The notes under the pieces are model-generated. The model did no database searches and was not told where the DNA came from. It was given only the letters and a program-made list of their open reading frames with translations. From contig CANGIF010000019.1 of the NCBI GenBank assembly GCA_947453885.1, positions 1 through 56,309 of the forward strand: a stretch of 56,309 bases of DNA, given 5' to 3'. A program made the translations under genes and the position numbers. This document shows positions 25,841 through 35,370 of the stretch, in pieces (within the stretch, counting starts at the first letter, position 1; each line of letters begins with the position of its first letter). The DNA comes from Flavobacteriaceae bacterium. GTDB taxonomy: Bacteria; Bacteroidota; Bacteroidia; Flavobacteriales; Flavobacteriaceae.

Positions 25841-26767
25841 ATGAACTATCTTAAATTAATTCGTTTTCAAAATTTAATATTACTAGCTGCTATGCAGTTA
25901 GTTTTGCATTTTGGTTTTTTAAAATTTCAAAATATTCCTTTGGGTTTAAGTAATTTTAATGCTTTTTTATTAGCACTAACAACGGTTTGTATCGCTGCAG
26001 GAGGTTATATAATCAACAACATAATGGATGTTGAAACCGATGCAATTAATTGTCCAAAAAAAGTGGTGGTTGGTACTTTAATTTCCGAAGCTAAAGCTTA
26101 CAACATATATATGGCATTTACTTTTACGGGTGTAGCCATTGGTTTTTATTTAGCAAATTTGATTAACAAACCTGGTTTTGCAGCAATGTTCATTGTCATC
26201 GCTGCAACACTTTATTTTTATGCAGTTAATTTAAAACAAAGTTTACTTATTGGTAATATTCTTGTTGCATTGCTACTTTCTTTTAGTATTTTAATAGTTG
26301 GTATTTTCGATCTACTTCCTGTTACAGATACTGCAAATCAACCCATAATGGGTATGTATTTCAAAATAGTAATTGACTATGCGTTTTTTGGTTTTTTATT
26401 AAATTTCATAAGAGAAATTGTAAAAGATTTAGAAGATTATGATGGTGATGCTAACGAAGGTATGCAAACATTACCTATCGTTTTAGGTATTTCAAGGACT
26501 ACAAAGTTGGTATTTGTTGTAAGTTTCCTTCCAATCATAGCTGTTTTATACTATCTCAACATGTATGTTTTTTCTAACAAATTAATAATAAGTACTCTTT
26601 ACTGTTTGATTTTCATATTAGCCCCACTACTCTATTTTACGGTAAAAATTTGGTCTGCAAAAACCAAAAGTGATTTTAGTCAGTTAAGTTTACTCTTAAA
26701 ATGGATTGTGTTTTTTGGTGTTGTTTCAATTGGAATCATTTCTTATAATATTTTGCATCATGCTTAA
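25841..26767 (+). CDS. UbiA-family prenyltransferase
   Basis: A 308-residue integral membrane protein with about eight or nine helices. The two Asp-rich motifs that bind prenyl diphosphate via magnesium are visible as NNIMDVETDAINCP (about 59-72) and REIVKDLEDYDGDANEG (about 190-206). In flavobacteria such proteins are annotated as geranylgeranylglycerol-phosphate geranylgeranyltransferase-like. The acceptor is not certain; menaquinone or heme A synthesis are alternatives. It overlaps maf by 8 bp. Confidence 0.8.
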   Translation: MNYLKLIRFQNLILLAAMQLVLHFGFLKFQNIPLGLSNFNAFLLALTTVCIAAGGYIINNIMDVETDAINCPKKVVVGTLISEAKAYNIYMAFTFTGVAIGFYLANLINKPGFAAMFIVIAATLYFYAVNLKQSLLIGNILVALLLSFSILIVGIFDLLPVTDTANQPIMGMYFKIVIDYAFFGFLLNFIREIVKDLEDYDGDANEGMQTLPIVLGISRTTKLVFVVSFLPIIAVLYYLNMYVFSNKLIISTLYCLIFILAPLLYFTVKIWSAKTKSDFSQLSLLLKWIVFFGVVSIGIISYNILHHA

Positions 26768-27347
26768 AGAAAAACTAAAAAATATAAATATTATTTTAGC
26801 ATCTGGATCTCCAAGAAGACAACAGTTTTTAAAAGATTTGAATTTGGATTTCGAAATAAGACTAAAAGACATTGATGAAGTTTATCCGGAACATCTTTTT
26901 GCTGAAGAAATTACTAATTTTTTAGCGGAATTAAAAGCAAATGCTTTTCAAAACGAACTTGAAAAAAACGACCTTTTAATTTCAAGTGATACCATTGTAT
27001 GGTTTAATAATAAAGCTGTAGGTAAACCAAAAAATTATGATGATGCATTCCAAATAGTAAAAAGTTTGGCTGGAGCTACCCATCAAGTAATTACTTCCGT
27101 TTGCTTTAAAACTACTGAACAAATTACAACGCTTTTTGAAACCACAAGTGTTACATTTTCTCCATTAGCAGATGAAGCTATTCATTATTATTTAAAAAAT
27201 TATAAACCTTTTGACAAAGCTGGTGCATACGGCATTCAAGATTGGATAGGACTTGTTGGCATTTCCAAAATTGAAGGTTCATATACTAATGTTGTAGGAT
27301 TGCCTACTGAAAAAGTATGCTCCTTTCTTTTAAATTTTGTTAAGTGA
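26760..27347 (+). CDS. maf: Maf-family nucleoside triphosphate pyrophosphatase
   Basis: A 195-residue Maf protein. Family signatures are ILASGSPRRQQFL (about 11-23), the SSDTIVW acidic motif (about 75-81), GKPKNYDDAF (about 86-95) and DKAGAYGIQ (about 154-162). Maf enzymes hydrolyse dTTP, UTP or modified nucleotides to monophosphates and affect division. The ATG at 26760 overlaps the ubiA-like stop, giving translational coupling. Confidence 0.9.
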   Translation: MLKEKLKNINIILASGSPRRQQFLKDLNLDFEIRLKDIDEVYPEHLFAEEITNFLAELKANAFQNELEKNDLLISSDTIVWFNNKAVGKPKNYDDAFQIVKSLAGATHQVITSVCFKTTEQITTLFETTSVTFSPLADEAIHYYLKNYKPFDKAGAYGIQDWIGLVGISKIEGSYTNVVGLPTEKVCSFLLNFVK

Positions 27348-27350
27348 TTT

Positions 27351-28904
27351 TTACCAAGGTATAGGATGGTAATCCTTTAAGAATTTGCCACACCAGTGTT
27401 TTCCGGTATTAATCCCGTCAAAAAGTGGATCCAAAACCCTTGCCGCTCCATCTACTATATCTAAAGGCGGTTGAAAATCTTCTTGTTCTTGTTTCCTTTT
27501 AGCTAATTCAGCAGGGTCTTCATCTGTTACCCATCCGGTATCAACAGCATTCATAAAAATACCGTGCTTTGCCAATGTACCAGACGATGTATGAGTAAGC
27601 ATATTCAAAGCTGCTTTTGCCATATTGGTATGTGGATGGCGGTCTTCTTTAAAAAAACGATGAAATTTACCTTCCATTGCTGATACATTTATGATATGCT
27701 TTTTTCCCGTATTTTCTTTTTTCATCACTTCAGAAAGGCGGTTACACAATACAAAAGGTGCAACAGCGTTTACTAATTGAACCTCTATCATTTCTGTTGT
27801 TTCAATTGCACCTAAACGCAAACGCCAACTATTAGTCGTTCGTAAATCTACTTGTTGTAAATCAGCATCGAGTGCACCTTCTGGAAAAATTTCGCTTGCC
27901 ACAAGCGTATTATCAAAACTATAAGGAATTTGTGATAACTTAGCTGAAGCTCGAAGTCCAATACCAGGTTCGGGTCCATGCCAAGTTACAGGCATATTCT
28001 GTTGCGCTGTATCTACAGTTGTTAACGTTTTTAATTCTTGCAAACAGTTAGTATGATCAAAAAGAATACTTTGAACTTCTTTAGAAAAACTAGAAATTGG
28101 ACGTTCCTCTTTTTCCATTAAATGGGTATAAAACCCAGAAGGTCGTCTAACGGTTTGCGCAGCATTATTGATCAAAATATCTAGCTTTGGATAATTTTGC
28201 TCAATTACGTTACAAAAAATTTCAACACTTGGAATGTGTCGTAAATCCAATCCATAAATCTTCAACTGATTGCTCCATACTTTAAAATCGGGTTCTTTTG
28301 AAAAACGTAACGCAGAATCAACTGGAAATCTTGTTGTTGCAATTACGGTTGCCCCGCCACGCAATAGCTGTAAGGCAATTTCATAACCAATTTTTAATCG
28401 AGAGCCTGTTAACAAGGCAACTTGACCTTCAACATTGGCAGTTTGAAAGCGTTTGGAATAATTAAAATCGCCGCATACTTTACACATCGAATCATAGAAA
28501 TGGTGCATAACAGCAAATTCTTTTTTGCAGATGTAGCATTTTTTTGATTTTTCCAAAAAAAGTGGCTTTTTATTGGCTAATTCATTTTCTAGCAAAAGTT
28601 GTGGCGCAACAAAAACAGTAGCTTCTCTGGCATACCGAATTCCAGTTTCCTTCCGAGTAGTTTTGTCTCGTTTTTCCATTTTGCGTTTTGCAACCAGTTT
28701 TCCTTCTTTTTTTCTTCGTGAAAGCTCATCTCTTTCTGGTCTAGAGAATTTTCCTGCAGCTTTAATTAATGCGGTTCGTTGGTCTTTAGGAATTTCAAAT
28801 ATTTGAGTTGTGTTGGTGTTCAATTGATTTAACAAAACAATACATCGCTCAATTTCTGCGGCAGAAATAGGTATTGAAGTTTGAAGATTTTCCTTATCTT
28901 TCAT
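27351..28904 (-). CDS. large SDR-family protein with N-terminal zinc ribbon
   Basis: A 517-residue protein, about twice the usual SDR length. Residues 1-115 are basic and helical. Residues about 122-145 carry a four-Cys zinc ribbon (CYICKKEF ... CKVCGDF). The SDR domain starts near 155 with [18 protein letters not shown], has NNAAQTVRR and the catalytic Ser region NVSAMEG. Where YxxxK is expected the sequence is [10 protein letters not shown], so the Tyr position holds Thr. About 100 extra residues lie inside the fold. Catalysis is doubtful or altered; function unknown. A perfect -7 element is upstream. Confidence 0.75.
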   Translation of the reverse strand: MKDKENLQTSIPISAAEIERCIVLLNQLNTNTTQIFEIPKDQRTALIKAAGKFSRPERDELSRRKKEGKLVAKRKMEKRDKTTRKETGIRYAREATVFVAPQLLLENELANKKPLFLEKSKKCYICKKEFAVMHHFYDSMCKVCGDFNYSKRFQTANVEGQVALLTGSRLKIGYEIALQLLRGGATVIATTRFPVDSALRFSKEPDFKVWSNQLKIYGLDLRHIPSVEIFCNVIEQNYPKLDILINNAAQTVRRPSGFYTHLMEKEERPISSFSKEVQSILFDHTNCLQELKTLTTVDTAQQNMPVTWHGPEPGIGLRASAKLSQIPYSFDNTLVASEIFPEGALDADLQQVDLRTTNSWRLRLGAIETTEMIEVQLVNAVAPFVLCNRLSEVMKKENTGKKHIINVSAMEGKFHRFFKEDRHPHTNMAKAALNMLTHTSSGTLAKHGIFMNAVDTGWVTDEDPAELAKRKQEQEDFQPPLDIVDGAARVLDPLFDGINTGKHWCGKFLKDYHPIPW

Positions 28905-28941
28905 AGTAAAAGGCTTTAGTTAGTAATTAAGCTAAAACAAG

Positions 28942-28949
28942 CAAAGATA
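28942..28949 (-). promoter_or_regulatory. -7 promoter element of the large SDR gene
   Basis: Minus-strand TATCTTTG, perfect TAnnTTTG, 37 bases before the ATG at 28904. Confidence 0.5.
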
Positions 28950-29007
28950 GATTTAAAATTGGAAGTTGGAAATACGAATTCAAGGTCTATATTAAATAGA
29001 AACAGTG

Positions 29008-29015
29008 TAACTTTG
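29008..29015 (+). promoter_or_regulatory. -7 promoter element of the methyltransferase gene
   Basis: TAACTTTG, perfect TAnnTTTG. The only ATG after it in frame is 29036, which decides the start against the TTG at 29021. Confidence 0.5.
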
Positions 29016-29035
29016 CAATTTTGAAACCACTATTT

Positions 29036-29830
29036 ATGTTCAGACAATTAATCGCTTATTTACAATTTCTATGGAAGGCAACTAATGAACATGGTGTACA
29101 TTCTCCTTTTATCTTTAATCTGGTTACCAAATGCTTTTATGATAAAACCATTTATGACGACTATTCTGTTTTAGAAAGACACCGATTCAACCTAATTAAT
29201 AATAACGAATTTCTGTCCGTAACCGATTTTGGAGTTGGTTCCAAAGTTTTTAAAAGCAACAATAGAAAAATTGCTGAAATTGCAAAAACAGCAGGAATTT
29301 CTAAAAAAAGAGCTGCCCTATTGTTCAGAATCGTGCGGTACTTGCAACCCGAATATATTTTAGAGCTTGGAACTTCAGTTGGATTAGCTACCGCAACGCT
29401 TTCATTAGGTAATCCTAAAGCCAACATTACTTCTCTTGAAGGTTGTCCTAACACTATGTTGATTGCAAAAAGTACATTTTCTAAATGGATAACTACTGGA
29501 TTAATTCCTAACAACATACATTTTATAGCAACAGAATTCAGCACTTACCTCGCCAGCCAATCTGTTGTTTCTAAAAAGTTTGACTTGATTTACTTTGATG
29601 GTAATCATCAAAAAGAAGCAACGATTTGTTATTTTGATTATTTATTGCCAACAGCAACAGCTAACACAGTTTGGATTTTTGACGACATACATTGGTCGGA
29701 TGAAATGGAAGCAGCATGGGAACATATCAAAAACCACACAAAGGTTCGCGTAACAATAGATACCTTTAGATGGGGACTTGTTTTTTTTAGAACCGAACAA
29801 GCCAAACAACATTTTGTTATTCGAGTTTAA
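29036..29830 (+). CDS. class I SAM-dependent methyltransferase
   Basis: A 264-residue protein. After an 85-residue N-terminal region (NEHGVHSPFIFNLVTKCFY) comes a Rossmann methyltransferase core: ILELGTSVGLATATLSLG (about 109-126), then TSLEGCPNT, LIYFDGNHQKE (about 184-194) and WIFDDIHWSDEM. The arrangement resembles the O-methyltransferase (MTF24) class used for small molecules. The substrate is not readable. It stands alone with its own promoter. Confidence 0.8.
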   Translation: MFRQLIAYLQFLWKATNEHGVHSPFIFNLVTKCFYDKTIYDDYSVLERHRFNLINNNEFLSVTDFGVGSKVFKSNNRKIAEIAKTAGISKKRAALLFRIVRYLQPEYILELGTSVGLATATLSLGNPKANITSLEGCPNTMLIAKSTFSKWITTGLIPNNIHFIATEFSTYLASQSVVSKKFDLIYFDGNHQKEATICYFDYLLPTATANTVWIFDDIHWSDEMEAAWEHIKNHTKVRVTIDTFRWGLVFFRTEQAKQHFVIRV

Positions 29831-29996
29831 AAGCTCATTGGTTTAGAATAAGTTTCTATTTTCAAGTAAAAAATTAAACTATTCATTCTTTATTGTAAAC
29901 ACTTTAATTTAATGTATAATTACTTAAAAATAAATAGTTCATAATCTTTAAAGTCAAACCTTGAAGAGCAGCTATTTTTAAGGTATGACTATTTAC

Positions 29997-30004
29997 TATA
30001 TTTG
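29997..30004 (+). promoter_or_regulatory. -7 promoter element of the DUF1697 gene
   Basis: TATATTTG, perfect TAnnTTTG, 44 bases before the ATG at 30049. Confidence 0.5.
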
Positions 30005-30048
30005 CACTTTAAAAGTAAATTTTAATATAACAAGGTAACTAAAATATA

Positions 30049-30585
30049 ATGGTTAAACACTTAGTACTCCTTCGAGGCATCAATGTATCTGGTCATAATA
30101 TGATTAAAATGGACGCTTTAAAAACCACTCTTGAAGCTTTTGGGTTTACCAATGTTAGTACCTACATACAATCGGGAAACGTATTTGTAGAAACAACAGA
30201 TGAAAATACTTTTAACGTTGGATTCAAGATAAAGCAAGAACTGTTTAGGGTGTTTGGACACGACGTCCCTACTATAGTAATTGGCAAAAAAGATTTGGAA
30301 AAGTGCTTTACAAACAATCCCTATTTAAAAGAAAAAGAAGTTGACCATACGAAACTATATGTAGCTTTTCTCTCAAAAGAATTAGCAGACACTGCTATAA
30401 ATGATTTAAAAATAAGTCAATTCAAACCTGACGAAGCTGTAATTGATGGCAACAGAATTTATATCAAATACGTCGTAGGTGCTGGTAAAACGCGCTTAGA
30501 CCAAAAATACATTGAAAAGAAATTGAACATAACGGCAACAATGCGCAATTGGAACACAGTAACAAAACTAATTGAACTATATTAG
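30049..30585 (+). CDS. DUF1697-family protein
   Basis: A 178-residue soluble protein with the standard DUF1697 opening LVLLRGINVSGHNMIKMDAL (about 5-24), then the YIQSGNVFVET motif (about 39-49) and the C-terminal TMRNWNTVTKL (about 165-175). Length is normal for the family. No biochemical function is established for it. Monocistronic, with a clear promoter. Confidence 0.85.
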   Translation: MVKHLVLLRGINVSGHNMIKMDALKTTLEAFGFTNVSTYIQSGNVFVETTDENTFNVGFKIKQELFRVFGHDVPTIVIGKKDLEKCFTNNPYLKEKEVDHTKLYVAFLSKELADTAINDLKISQFKPDEAVIDGNRIYIKYVVGAGKTRLDQKYIEKKLNITATMRNWNTVTKLIELY

Positions 30586-30957
30586 TAAAAAACATAAAAT
30601 TCACATGAATGTTTTCTAATTACAGTTCTAAAAGTTAATTGAAGAAAATTGGCACATTTAATCATGCCTTACTTGATGATTATGAAAGCGGAAAGGTGGT
30701 TACTATTAATTTTTTTTCTATAAATTCGTTCTATTAAACAATTTTTATTTGTTATGCATATTGACATCTATTCTATTTATAACGATTTCAATGGTACTCT
30801 TTTGACAAACTGATTTCAAATTAATAATAAACTTCTTTCTCTATTTTTAATGTTCAATACCCTTTAAAAAAACAAATCATTTCTTTTAAGCTCTTTTTTC
30901 CAACTACTTTTCAATGTTGATTTTAAGAAATTGTTACAAAAATTAAATAATATTCCT
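30586..30957. other. non-coding AT-rich intergenic region
   Basis: About 370 bp between DUF1697 and the rocD promoter. The only open stretches are short and lack starts or resemblance to known proteins. No strong hairpin or repeat was seen. Confidence 0.4.
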
Positions 30958-30965
30958 TATTTTTG
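30958..30965 (+). promoter_or_regulatory. -7 promoter element of rocD
   Basis: TATTTTTG, perfect TAnnTTTG, 67 bases before the ATG at 31033. The TTG at 30973 lies only 7 bases after it, too close for a normal leader, which favours 31033. Confidence 0.5.
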
Positions 30966-31032
30966 AAAAAAATTGGTTGATTTCTCACCACAAGTAGGAA
31001 TTGTTGAAAATTACTTAAATACTTTAGTTCTA

Positions 31033-32313
31033 ATGTCAGTTTTAGAAAAAATGAGTTCTACCGAAATTATGGCACTCGAAAACAAATATGGTGCGCATAA
31101 TTATCACCCACTACCTGTGGTTTTGAGTCGAGGCGAAGGGGTTTTTGTTTGGGATGTTGAAGGAAAAAAATACTTCGATTTTCTTTCTGCATACTCGGCG
31201 GTTAACCAAGGGCATTGCCATCCAAAAATTGTAAACGCCATGATTAATCAAGCACAAACCTTGACATTGACATCACGGGCTTTTTACAACGATCAATTGG
31301 GTCCCTACGAGCAGTACTTAACCAACTATTTTGGTTTTGACAAAGTACTACCAATGAATACTGGTGCAGAAGCTGTTGAAACCGCTTTGAAACTTTGTAG
31401 AAAATGGGCCTATGAAGTTAAAGGAATTCAAGAACAAGAAGCACTAATAGTTGTTTGTGACGGTAATTTCCACGGAAGAACTACTACTATAATTTCGTTT
31501 TCAAACGATGAAAATGCACGAAAAAACTTTGGCCCTTACACTGCTGGTTTTGTAAAAATTCCATACAATGATGTTGAGGCTTTGCAAACAGTTTTAGCTA
31601 ACAATGCCAATATTGCTGGTTTTTTAGTAGAACCTATTCAAGGAGAAGCAGGTGTTTTTACCCCAGATGATTCTTACATGATGAATGTCAAGAATCTGTG
31701 TAACCAATACAATGTTTTATTCATTGCAGATGAAATTCAAACGGGAATTGCCAGAACAGGCTCTTTACTAGCAGTTTGTGGTGATTGTACTTGCGAAAAG
31801 CATTGCGAAAAGCAAGAAACGTATGCCACCCCTGATATTTTAATTTTAGGAAAAGCTCTATCCGGTGGTGCTTATCCGGTTTCTGCTGTTTTAGCCAACA
31901 ATGCCATAATGAATGTAATCAAACCTGGACAACACGGATCTACTTTTGGAGGAAATCCAATAGCAGCAGCAGTTGCTAAAGCTGCTCTTGAAGTGGTAGA
32001 GGAAGAATATTTAGCTCAGAACGCTCGGTTTTTAGGGAATCTTTTCCGTTCAAAATTAAACGAATACATCAAAACCTCTTCCATTGCTACACTTGTTAGA
32101 GGTCGTGGATTACTAAACGCTATTGTCATTAACGATACAGAAGAAAGTGATACCGCTTGGAACATCTGTGTGGCGTTAAAAGACAACGGCTTGCTAGCAA
32201 AACCAACACATGGTAATATTATTCGTTTTGCACCTCCATTGGTAATGACCGAATCGCAGCTTTTAGAATGTATAGCCATTATTTGTAACACTTTAAAACA
32301 ATTCGAAAAATAA
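31033..32313 (+). CDS. rocD: ornithine aminotransferase
   Basis: A 426-residue class III PLP aminotransferase that converts ornithine and 2-oxoglutarate to glutamate semialdehyde and glutamate. Visible features: [36 protein letters not shown] (the Tyr characteristic of ornithine aminotransferase), [30 protein letters not shown] and the PLP Lys in [16 protein letters not shown] four-Cys insert [12 protein letters not shown] is typical of Bacteroidota forms. The start follows family resemblance (MSVLEK) rather than the TTG at 30973. A terminator follows. Confidence 0.9.
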   Translation: MSVLEKMSSTEIMALENKYGAHNYHPLPVVLSRGEGVFVWDVEGKKYFDFLSAYSAVNQGHCHPKIVNAMINQAQTLTLTSRAFYNDQLGPYEQYLTNYFGFDKVLPMNTGAEAVETALKLCRKWAYEVKGIQEQEALIVVCDGNFHGRTTTIISFSNDENARKNFGPYTAGFVKIPYNDVEALQTVLANNANIAGFLVEPIQGEAGVFTPDDSYMMNVKNLCNQYNVLFIADEIQTGIARTGSLLAVCGDCTCEKHCEKQETYATPDILILGKALSGGAYPVSAVLANNAIMNVIKPGQHGSTFGGNPIAAAVAKAALEVVEEEYLAQNARFLGNLFRSKLNEYIKTSSIATLVRGRGLLNAIVINDTEESDTAWNICVALKDNGLLAKPTHGNIIRFAPPLVMTESQLLECIAIICNTLKQFEK

Positions 32314-32339
32314 TAATTACACTTTTCAATTTACTTCAA

Positions 32340-32368
32340 AAATCTGCTAAAAAGCAGATTTTTTTTAT
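32340..32368 (+). terminator. rho-independent terminator after rocD
   Basis: An 8-bp perfect stem AAATCTGC / GCAGATTT (32340-32347 with 32354-32361), a 6-nt loop and a following run of T. Confidence 0.85.
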
Positions 32369-32377
32369 AAAGTTACT

Positions 32378-32385
32378 TACATTTG
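32378..32385 (+). promoter_or_regulatory. -7 promoter element of the small membrane protein/Smr unit
   Basis: TACATTTG, perfect TAnnTTTG, 24 bases before the ATG at 32410 and just after the rocD terminator. Confidence 0.5.
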
Positions 32386-32409
32386 AACCTAATTACATTT
32401 ATCTATATA

Positions 32410-32607
32410 ATGAAAAAAATAATCCTTCCTATTTCTATACTGGCAATAATAGTAGCAATATACGAGCAAAGTAAGCCAAATAAAAATGTATATATAATGA
32501 GTGTTTGCATTCTTGTTTTCATGTTTGGCATGATGCGATTAAGTGCTAAAACACCAAGTAAAAAAGATGATAATTCAGACGAAAACAATTATGATAAAAC
32601 AATTTGA
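32410..32607 (+). CDS. small two-helix membrane protein
   Basis: A 65-residue protein: MKKIILPISILAIIVAIYEQ forms the first helix and VYIMSVCILVFMFGMMRLSA the second, followed by a charged Lys/Asp-rich tail of about 20 residues. I recognise no family. It overlaps the Smr gene by 17 bp, so the two are translationally linked, and it may be a membrane partner or simply an operon neighbour. The ATG at 32410 is preferred to one at 32383, which sits on the promoter element. Confidence 0.65.
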   Translation: MKKIILPISILAIIVAIYEQSKPNKNVYIMSVCILVFMFGMMRLSAKTPSKKDDNSDENNYDKTI

Positions 32608-33151
32608 AATAGGAGCAAAAGTTGCAGTTTTAGACGAAGCTTTTGAAGGAGTAGTTACTAAAATTTCGAAAAACGAAATTACAATAGAAACCACAGATGG
32701 CTTTTTAATGACATATCAAACTCATGAGTTGATTACTTTAAATGGTTCAAAAAGTGTAAATCATTTTGATGTTAAATTTAACTTAGACCAAATAATAAAA
32801 GAAAAAAGTGACCCAAAACTAAGAAGTTTTGTCAAAGAGAAAAAAAGTAAATATGAAATTGGTGTACCTGAATTTGATTTACACATTGAAAAACTAGTTC
32901 CGAATAAACGCGGAATGAGTAATTATGACATTTTGACCCTACAAACTGAAACAGCAAAAAGACATATTGAATTTGCTATTCGAAACAGAATTCCAAAAAT
33001 TGTATTTATCCACGGAGTTGGAGAAGGTGTTTTGAAAGCCGAATTGGATTTTTTGCTGGGACGGTACGAGCAACTTCTGTTTCAAGATGCTAATTATCAA
33101 AGATATGGTTTAGGTGCAACTGAGGTGTTGATTAGACAAAGTAAAATGTAA
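32591..33151 (+). CDS. Smr-domain protein (DUF2027-like)
   Basis: A 186-residue protein. Residues about 1-50 form a small beta barrel (FEIGAKVAVLDEAFEGVV). Residues about 90-186 are an Smr domain with FDLHIEKLVP, the HGVGEGVLKAEL motif and a C-terminal TEVLIRQ strand. Smr domains bind or nick nucleic acids; Bacteroidota forms with this N-terminal barrel are often mislabelled MutS. The start at ATG 32591 overlaps the previous gene by 17 bp. Its stop abuts the convergent lipoprotein gene. Confidence 0.8.
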   Translation: MIKQFEIGAKVAVLDEAFEGVVTKISKNEITIETTDGFLMTYQTHELITLNGSKSVNHFDVKFNLDQIIKEKSDPKLRSFVKEKKSKYEIGVPEFDLHIEKLVPNKRGMSNYDILTLQTETAKRHIEFAIRNRIPKIVFIHGVGEGVLKAELDFLLGRYEQLLFQDANYQRYGLGATEVLIRQSKM

Positions 33152-33152
33152 C

Positions 33153-34106
33153 TTAATTGGATAAATAATCACCTAAATAATAATCGTCCGCAAGATAAAA
33201 ATCACTAGTCCCTTTTTTAAGTGTCACCCCTTTTAAGTGTATGGAATGTAAAAAACCACTCCCGTTTGAAACGGTTGTTACTTCAACAATTCCACTTACA
33301 TCCATTACTCCGTCAACTGCATTCCATTCTTCTAAAATAGTTGGTAGCGTTCCTGAACAAATTGCGGGTTGCGAAATAATACTTTCGAACAATCGATAGG
33401 TTAAAATATTTGAAGTACTACTTAGCAAACCTTTTCTTGGTGAACCCACAGGAGTAATAGTACCTACGATTAGGCTTGGGTCGATATCCAACGTTAATGC
33501 CTCGCTTCCACTTCTGTTACTCAATACGTTACTTGAAGTGCATTTTGTTAAAAAACTTGAAGTGGTAAATCCTAATGGCATTGCGTTTGTTGGGGTAGTT
33601 GTATAATTTCCAAAAACAAATGTTTCATAGCGTTGTTCTCCAACTGGTTTGGAAAAAGTTATGTTTCGAAGAACAATATAATGGTTGAAACCTGTAATTC
33701 GTGTACCATTTGTTGCTGAATTAGTTGATTTGTTTGCTGTAGTTGTAATTTCAATAGTCCCAGATGTAGCAATCCATTCCTCAGAAACTGATGGTGTTGC
33801 AGGAGGAATTGTACTACAAATATTTGCTGTAGCTACTGTTCCATTGTAAAACCGATATACCACATGGTTAACGCTACTAATTTGATACGTTTTAGGTGTA
33901 TTGCTAACTGTAGGTTCATTTGTAAATGCTAAAGCATTTTCTGTGATTTCAATAATAAAAGCTTCGTTTGAGTTTAATTTATAAACTAAATCATTACAAT
34001 TATGTGCTGTTACTGAATCAAAATTAATGGTTTGTACCGTTACATTTCCGTCGTCGCATGCCATTAAAAGCATTATTATACTAAAAAGTGATACTATTTT
34101 TTTCAT
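33153..34106 (-). CDS. exported lipoprotein of unknown function
   Basis: A 317-residue protein with a lipoprotein signal peptide ending in the lipobox LLMAC (about residue 17), then DDGN. The mature part is beta-rich with two repeated halves: each has an FxSxxSxx..YRxxNG/ESI..ICSxxPPxxxEEW block and a GxxxIxT block (around residues 75-130 and 220-290), suggesting an internal duplication. No family recognised. ATG 34106 places the signal peptide at the N-terminus. It probably faces the periplasm or surface. Confidence 0.65.
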   Translation of the reverse strand: MKKIVSLFSIIMLLMACDDGNVTVQTINFDSVTAHNCNDLVYKLNSNEAFIIEITENALAFTNEPTVSNTPKTYQISSVNHVVYRFYNGTVATANICSTIPPATPSVSEEWIATSGTIEITTTANKSTNSATNGTRITGFNHYIVLRNITFSKPVGEQRYETFVFGNYTTTPTNAMPLGFTTSSFLTKCTSSNVLSNRSGSEALTLDIDPSLIVGTITPVGSPRKGLLSSTSNILTYRLFESIISQPAICSGTLPTILEEWNAVDGVMDVSGIVEVTTVSNGSGFLHSIHLKGVTLKKGTSDFYLADDYYLGDYLSN

Positions 34107-34170
34107 AATCAAATACAATTTATTTCAAAACAGAAATACAATTTTAAAAAAAGTATCCTGATAAACGGTG

Positions 34171-34178
34171 CAAAAATA
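34171..34178 (-). promoter_or_regulatory. -7 promoter element of the lipoprotein gene
   Basis: Minus-strand TATTTTTG, perfect TAnnTTTG, 64 bases before the start at 34106. Confidence 0.45.
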
Positions 34179-34232
34179 GGATTTTAATTTGCATTAGACA
34201 ATCTATTTGTTTACTGTTAACATTACATTATT

Positions 34233-34240
34233 TATATTTG
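34233..34240 (+). promoter_or_regulatory. -7 promoter element next to the cysteine desulfurase start
   Basis: TATATTTG, perfect TAnnTTTG, with only 5 bases before the ATG at 34246. Transcription would begin at or very near the AUG. Confidence 0.55.
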
Positions 34241-34245
34241 CAGAG

Positions 34246-35370
34246 ATGAAAAAAGTTTATTTAGATAATGCCGCAACAACTGCCTTAAGAGCCGAAGTTA
34301 TTACTGAAATAACTACTGTTTTAACCGAAAACTACGGCAATCCATCTTCCACACATAGTTTTGGTCGACAAGCAAAAAACGTTTTGGAACTTTCTCGTAA
34401 AAAAATTGCAAAAGCTATTAATGCTACAGCGACTGAAATTCTATTTACATCTGGAGGTACAGAAGCTAACAATTGGATATTAACATCGTGTGTAAAGGAT
34501 TTAAAAATAGAACGGATTATTACTACTAAAGTTGAACATCATGCGGTTTTACATACAATTGAAGAGCTAAAGAATGAATTTGGAATAGCAATTTGTTATT
34601 TAAAAGTAGATTCAAATGGCACTATAGATTATACAGAACTTGCTACTATTCTTTCTCATAAAAAACCAACACTTGTATCCTTAATGCATGTAAACAATGA
34701 AACAGGTACCATGCTTGACATTGAACGAGTTGGAGTTATTTGCAAAGAACATCAAGCTTATTTTCATTCAGATACTGTTCAATCAATGGGAAAAACATCA
34801 TTTGATTTACAAAACACTACTGTTGATTTTTTGGTAGCAAGTGCACATAAATTTCACGGACCAAAAGGAATTGGCTTTGCATATATTAGAAAAGGAATTG
34901 CTATAAAACCTATAATTTACGGTGGCGAACAAGAAAAAGGACTAAGAGCAGGCACAGAAAGTTTACACAATATAGTAGGAATGGCAACCGCTTTAGAGCT
35001 AGCTAATCTAACCTTAGAACGAGATAAAGAATACATCAGTGGCTTAAAAACCTATTTGACAAACCAACTTTTACAAGTATTTCCTTCAGTAAAATTCAAT
35101 GGCGGATTAACCACTTTTTATACTATTTGTAATATTATGCTACCCATTTCTGAAGAAAAAAGCGCCCTTCTTTTATTTCATTTAGACATGAAAGGGATTG
35201 CTATTTCAAAGGGAAGTGCTTGTCAATCTGGAAGCTCTAAACCTTCACATGTTCTGGCTGAACTTTTAGATGAAACCGATTTAAGCAAACCTAGCTTACG
35301 TATTTCGTTTAGCCACACCAACACAAAAGAAGATATCGATTCATTGATTGAGGCTTTACAAGCTATCTAA
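34246..35370 (+). CDS. cysteine desulfurase (NifS/IscS class)
   Basis: A 374-residue class V PLP aminotransferase-fold enzyme that takes sulfur from cysteine for Fe-S clusters or tRNA thiolation. Features: VYLDNAATT at the N-terminus, FTSGGTEANNW, the VEHHAVL His, the PLP Lys in SAHKFHGPKG and the active-site Cys loop SKGSACQSGSSKPSHVL, which is long as in group I enzymes. No IscU or other isc/suf gene is adjacent. The start at 34246 is set by the promoter element and the family N-terminus. Confidence 0.9.
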   Translation: MKKVYLDNAATTALRAEVITEITTVLTENYGNPSSTHSFGRQAKNVLELSRKKIAKAINATATEILFTSGGTEANNWILTSCVKDLKIERIITTKVEHHAVLHTIEELKNEFGIAICYLKVDSNGTIDYTELATILSHKKPTLVSLMHVNNETGTMLDIERVGVICKEHQAYFHSDTVQSMGKTSFDLQNTTVDFLVASAHKFHGPKGIGFAYIRKGIAIKPIIYGGEQEKGLRAGTESLHNIVGMATALELANLTLERDKEYISGLKTYLTNQLLQVFPSVKFNGGLTTFYTICNIMLPISEEKSALLLFHLDMKGIAISKGSACQSGSSKPSHVLAELLDETDLSKPSLRISFSHTNTKEDIDSLIEALQAI

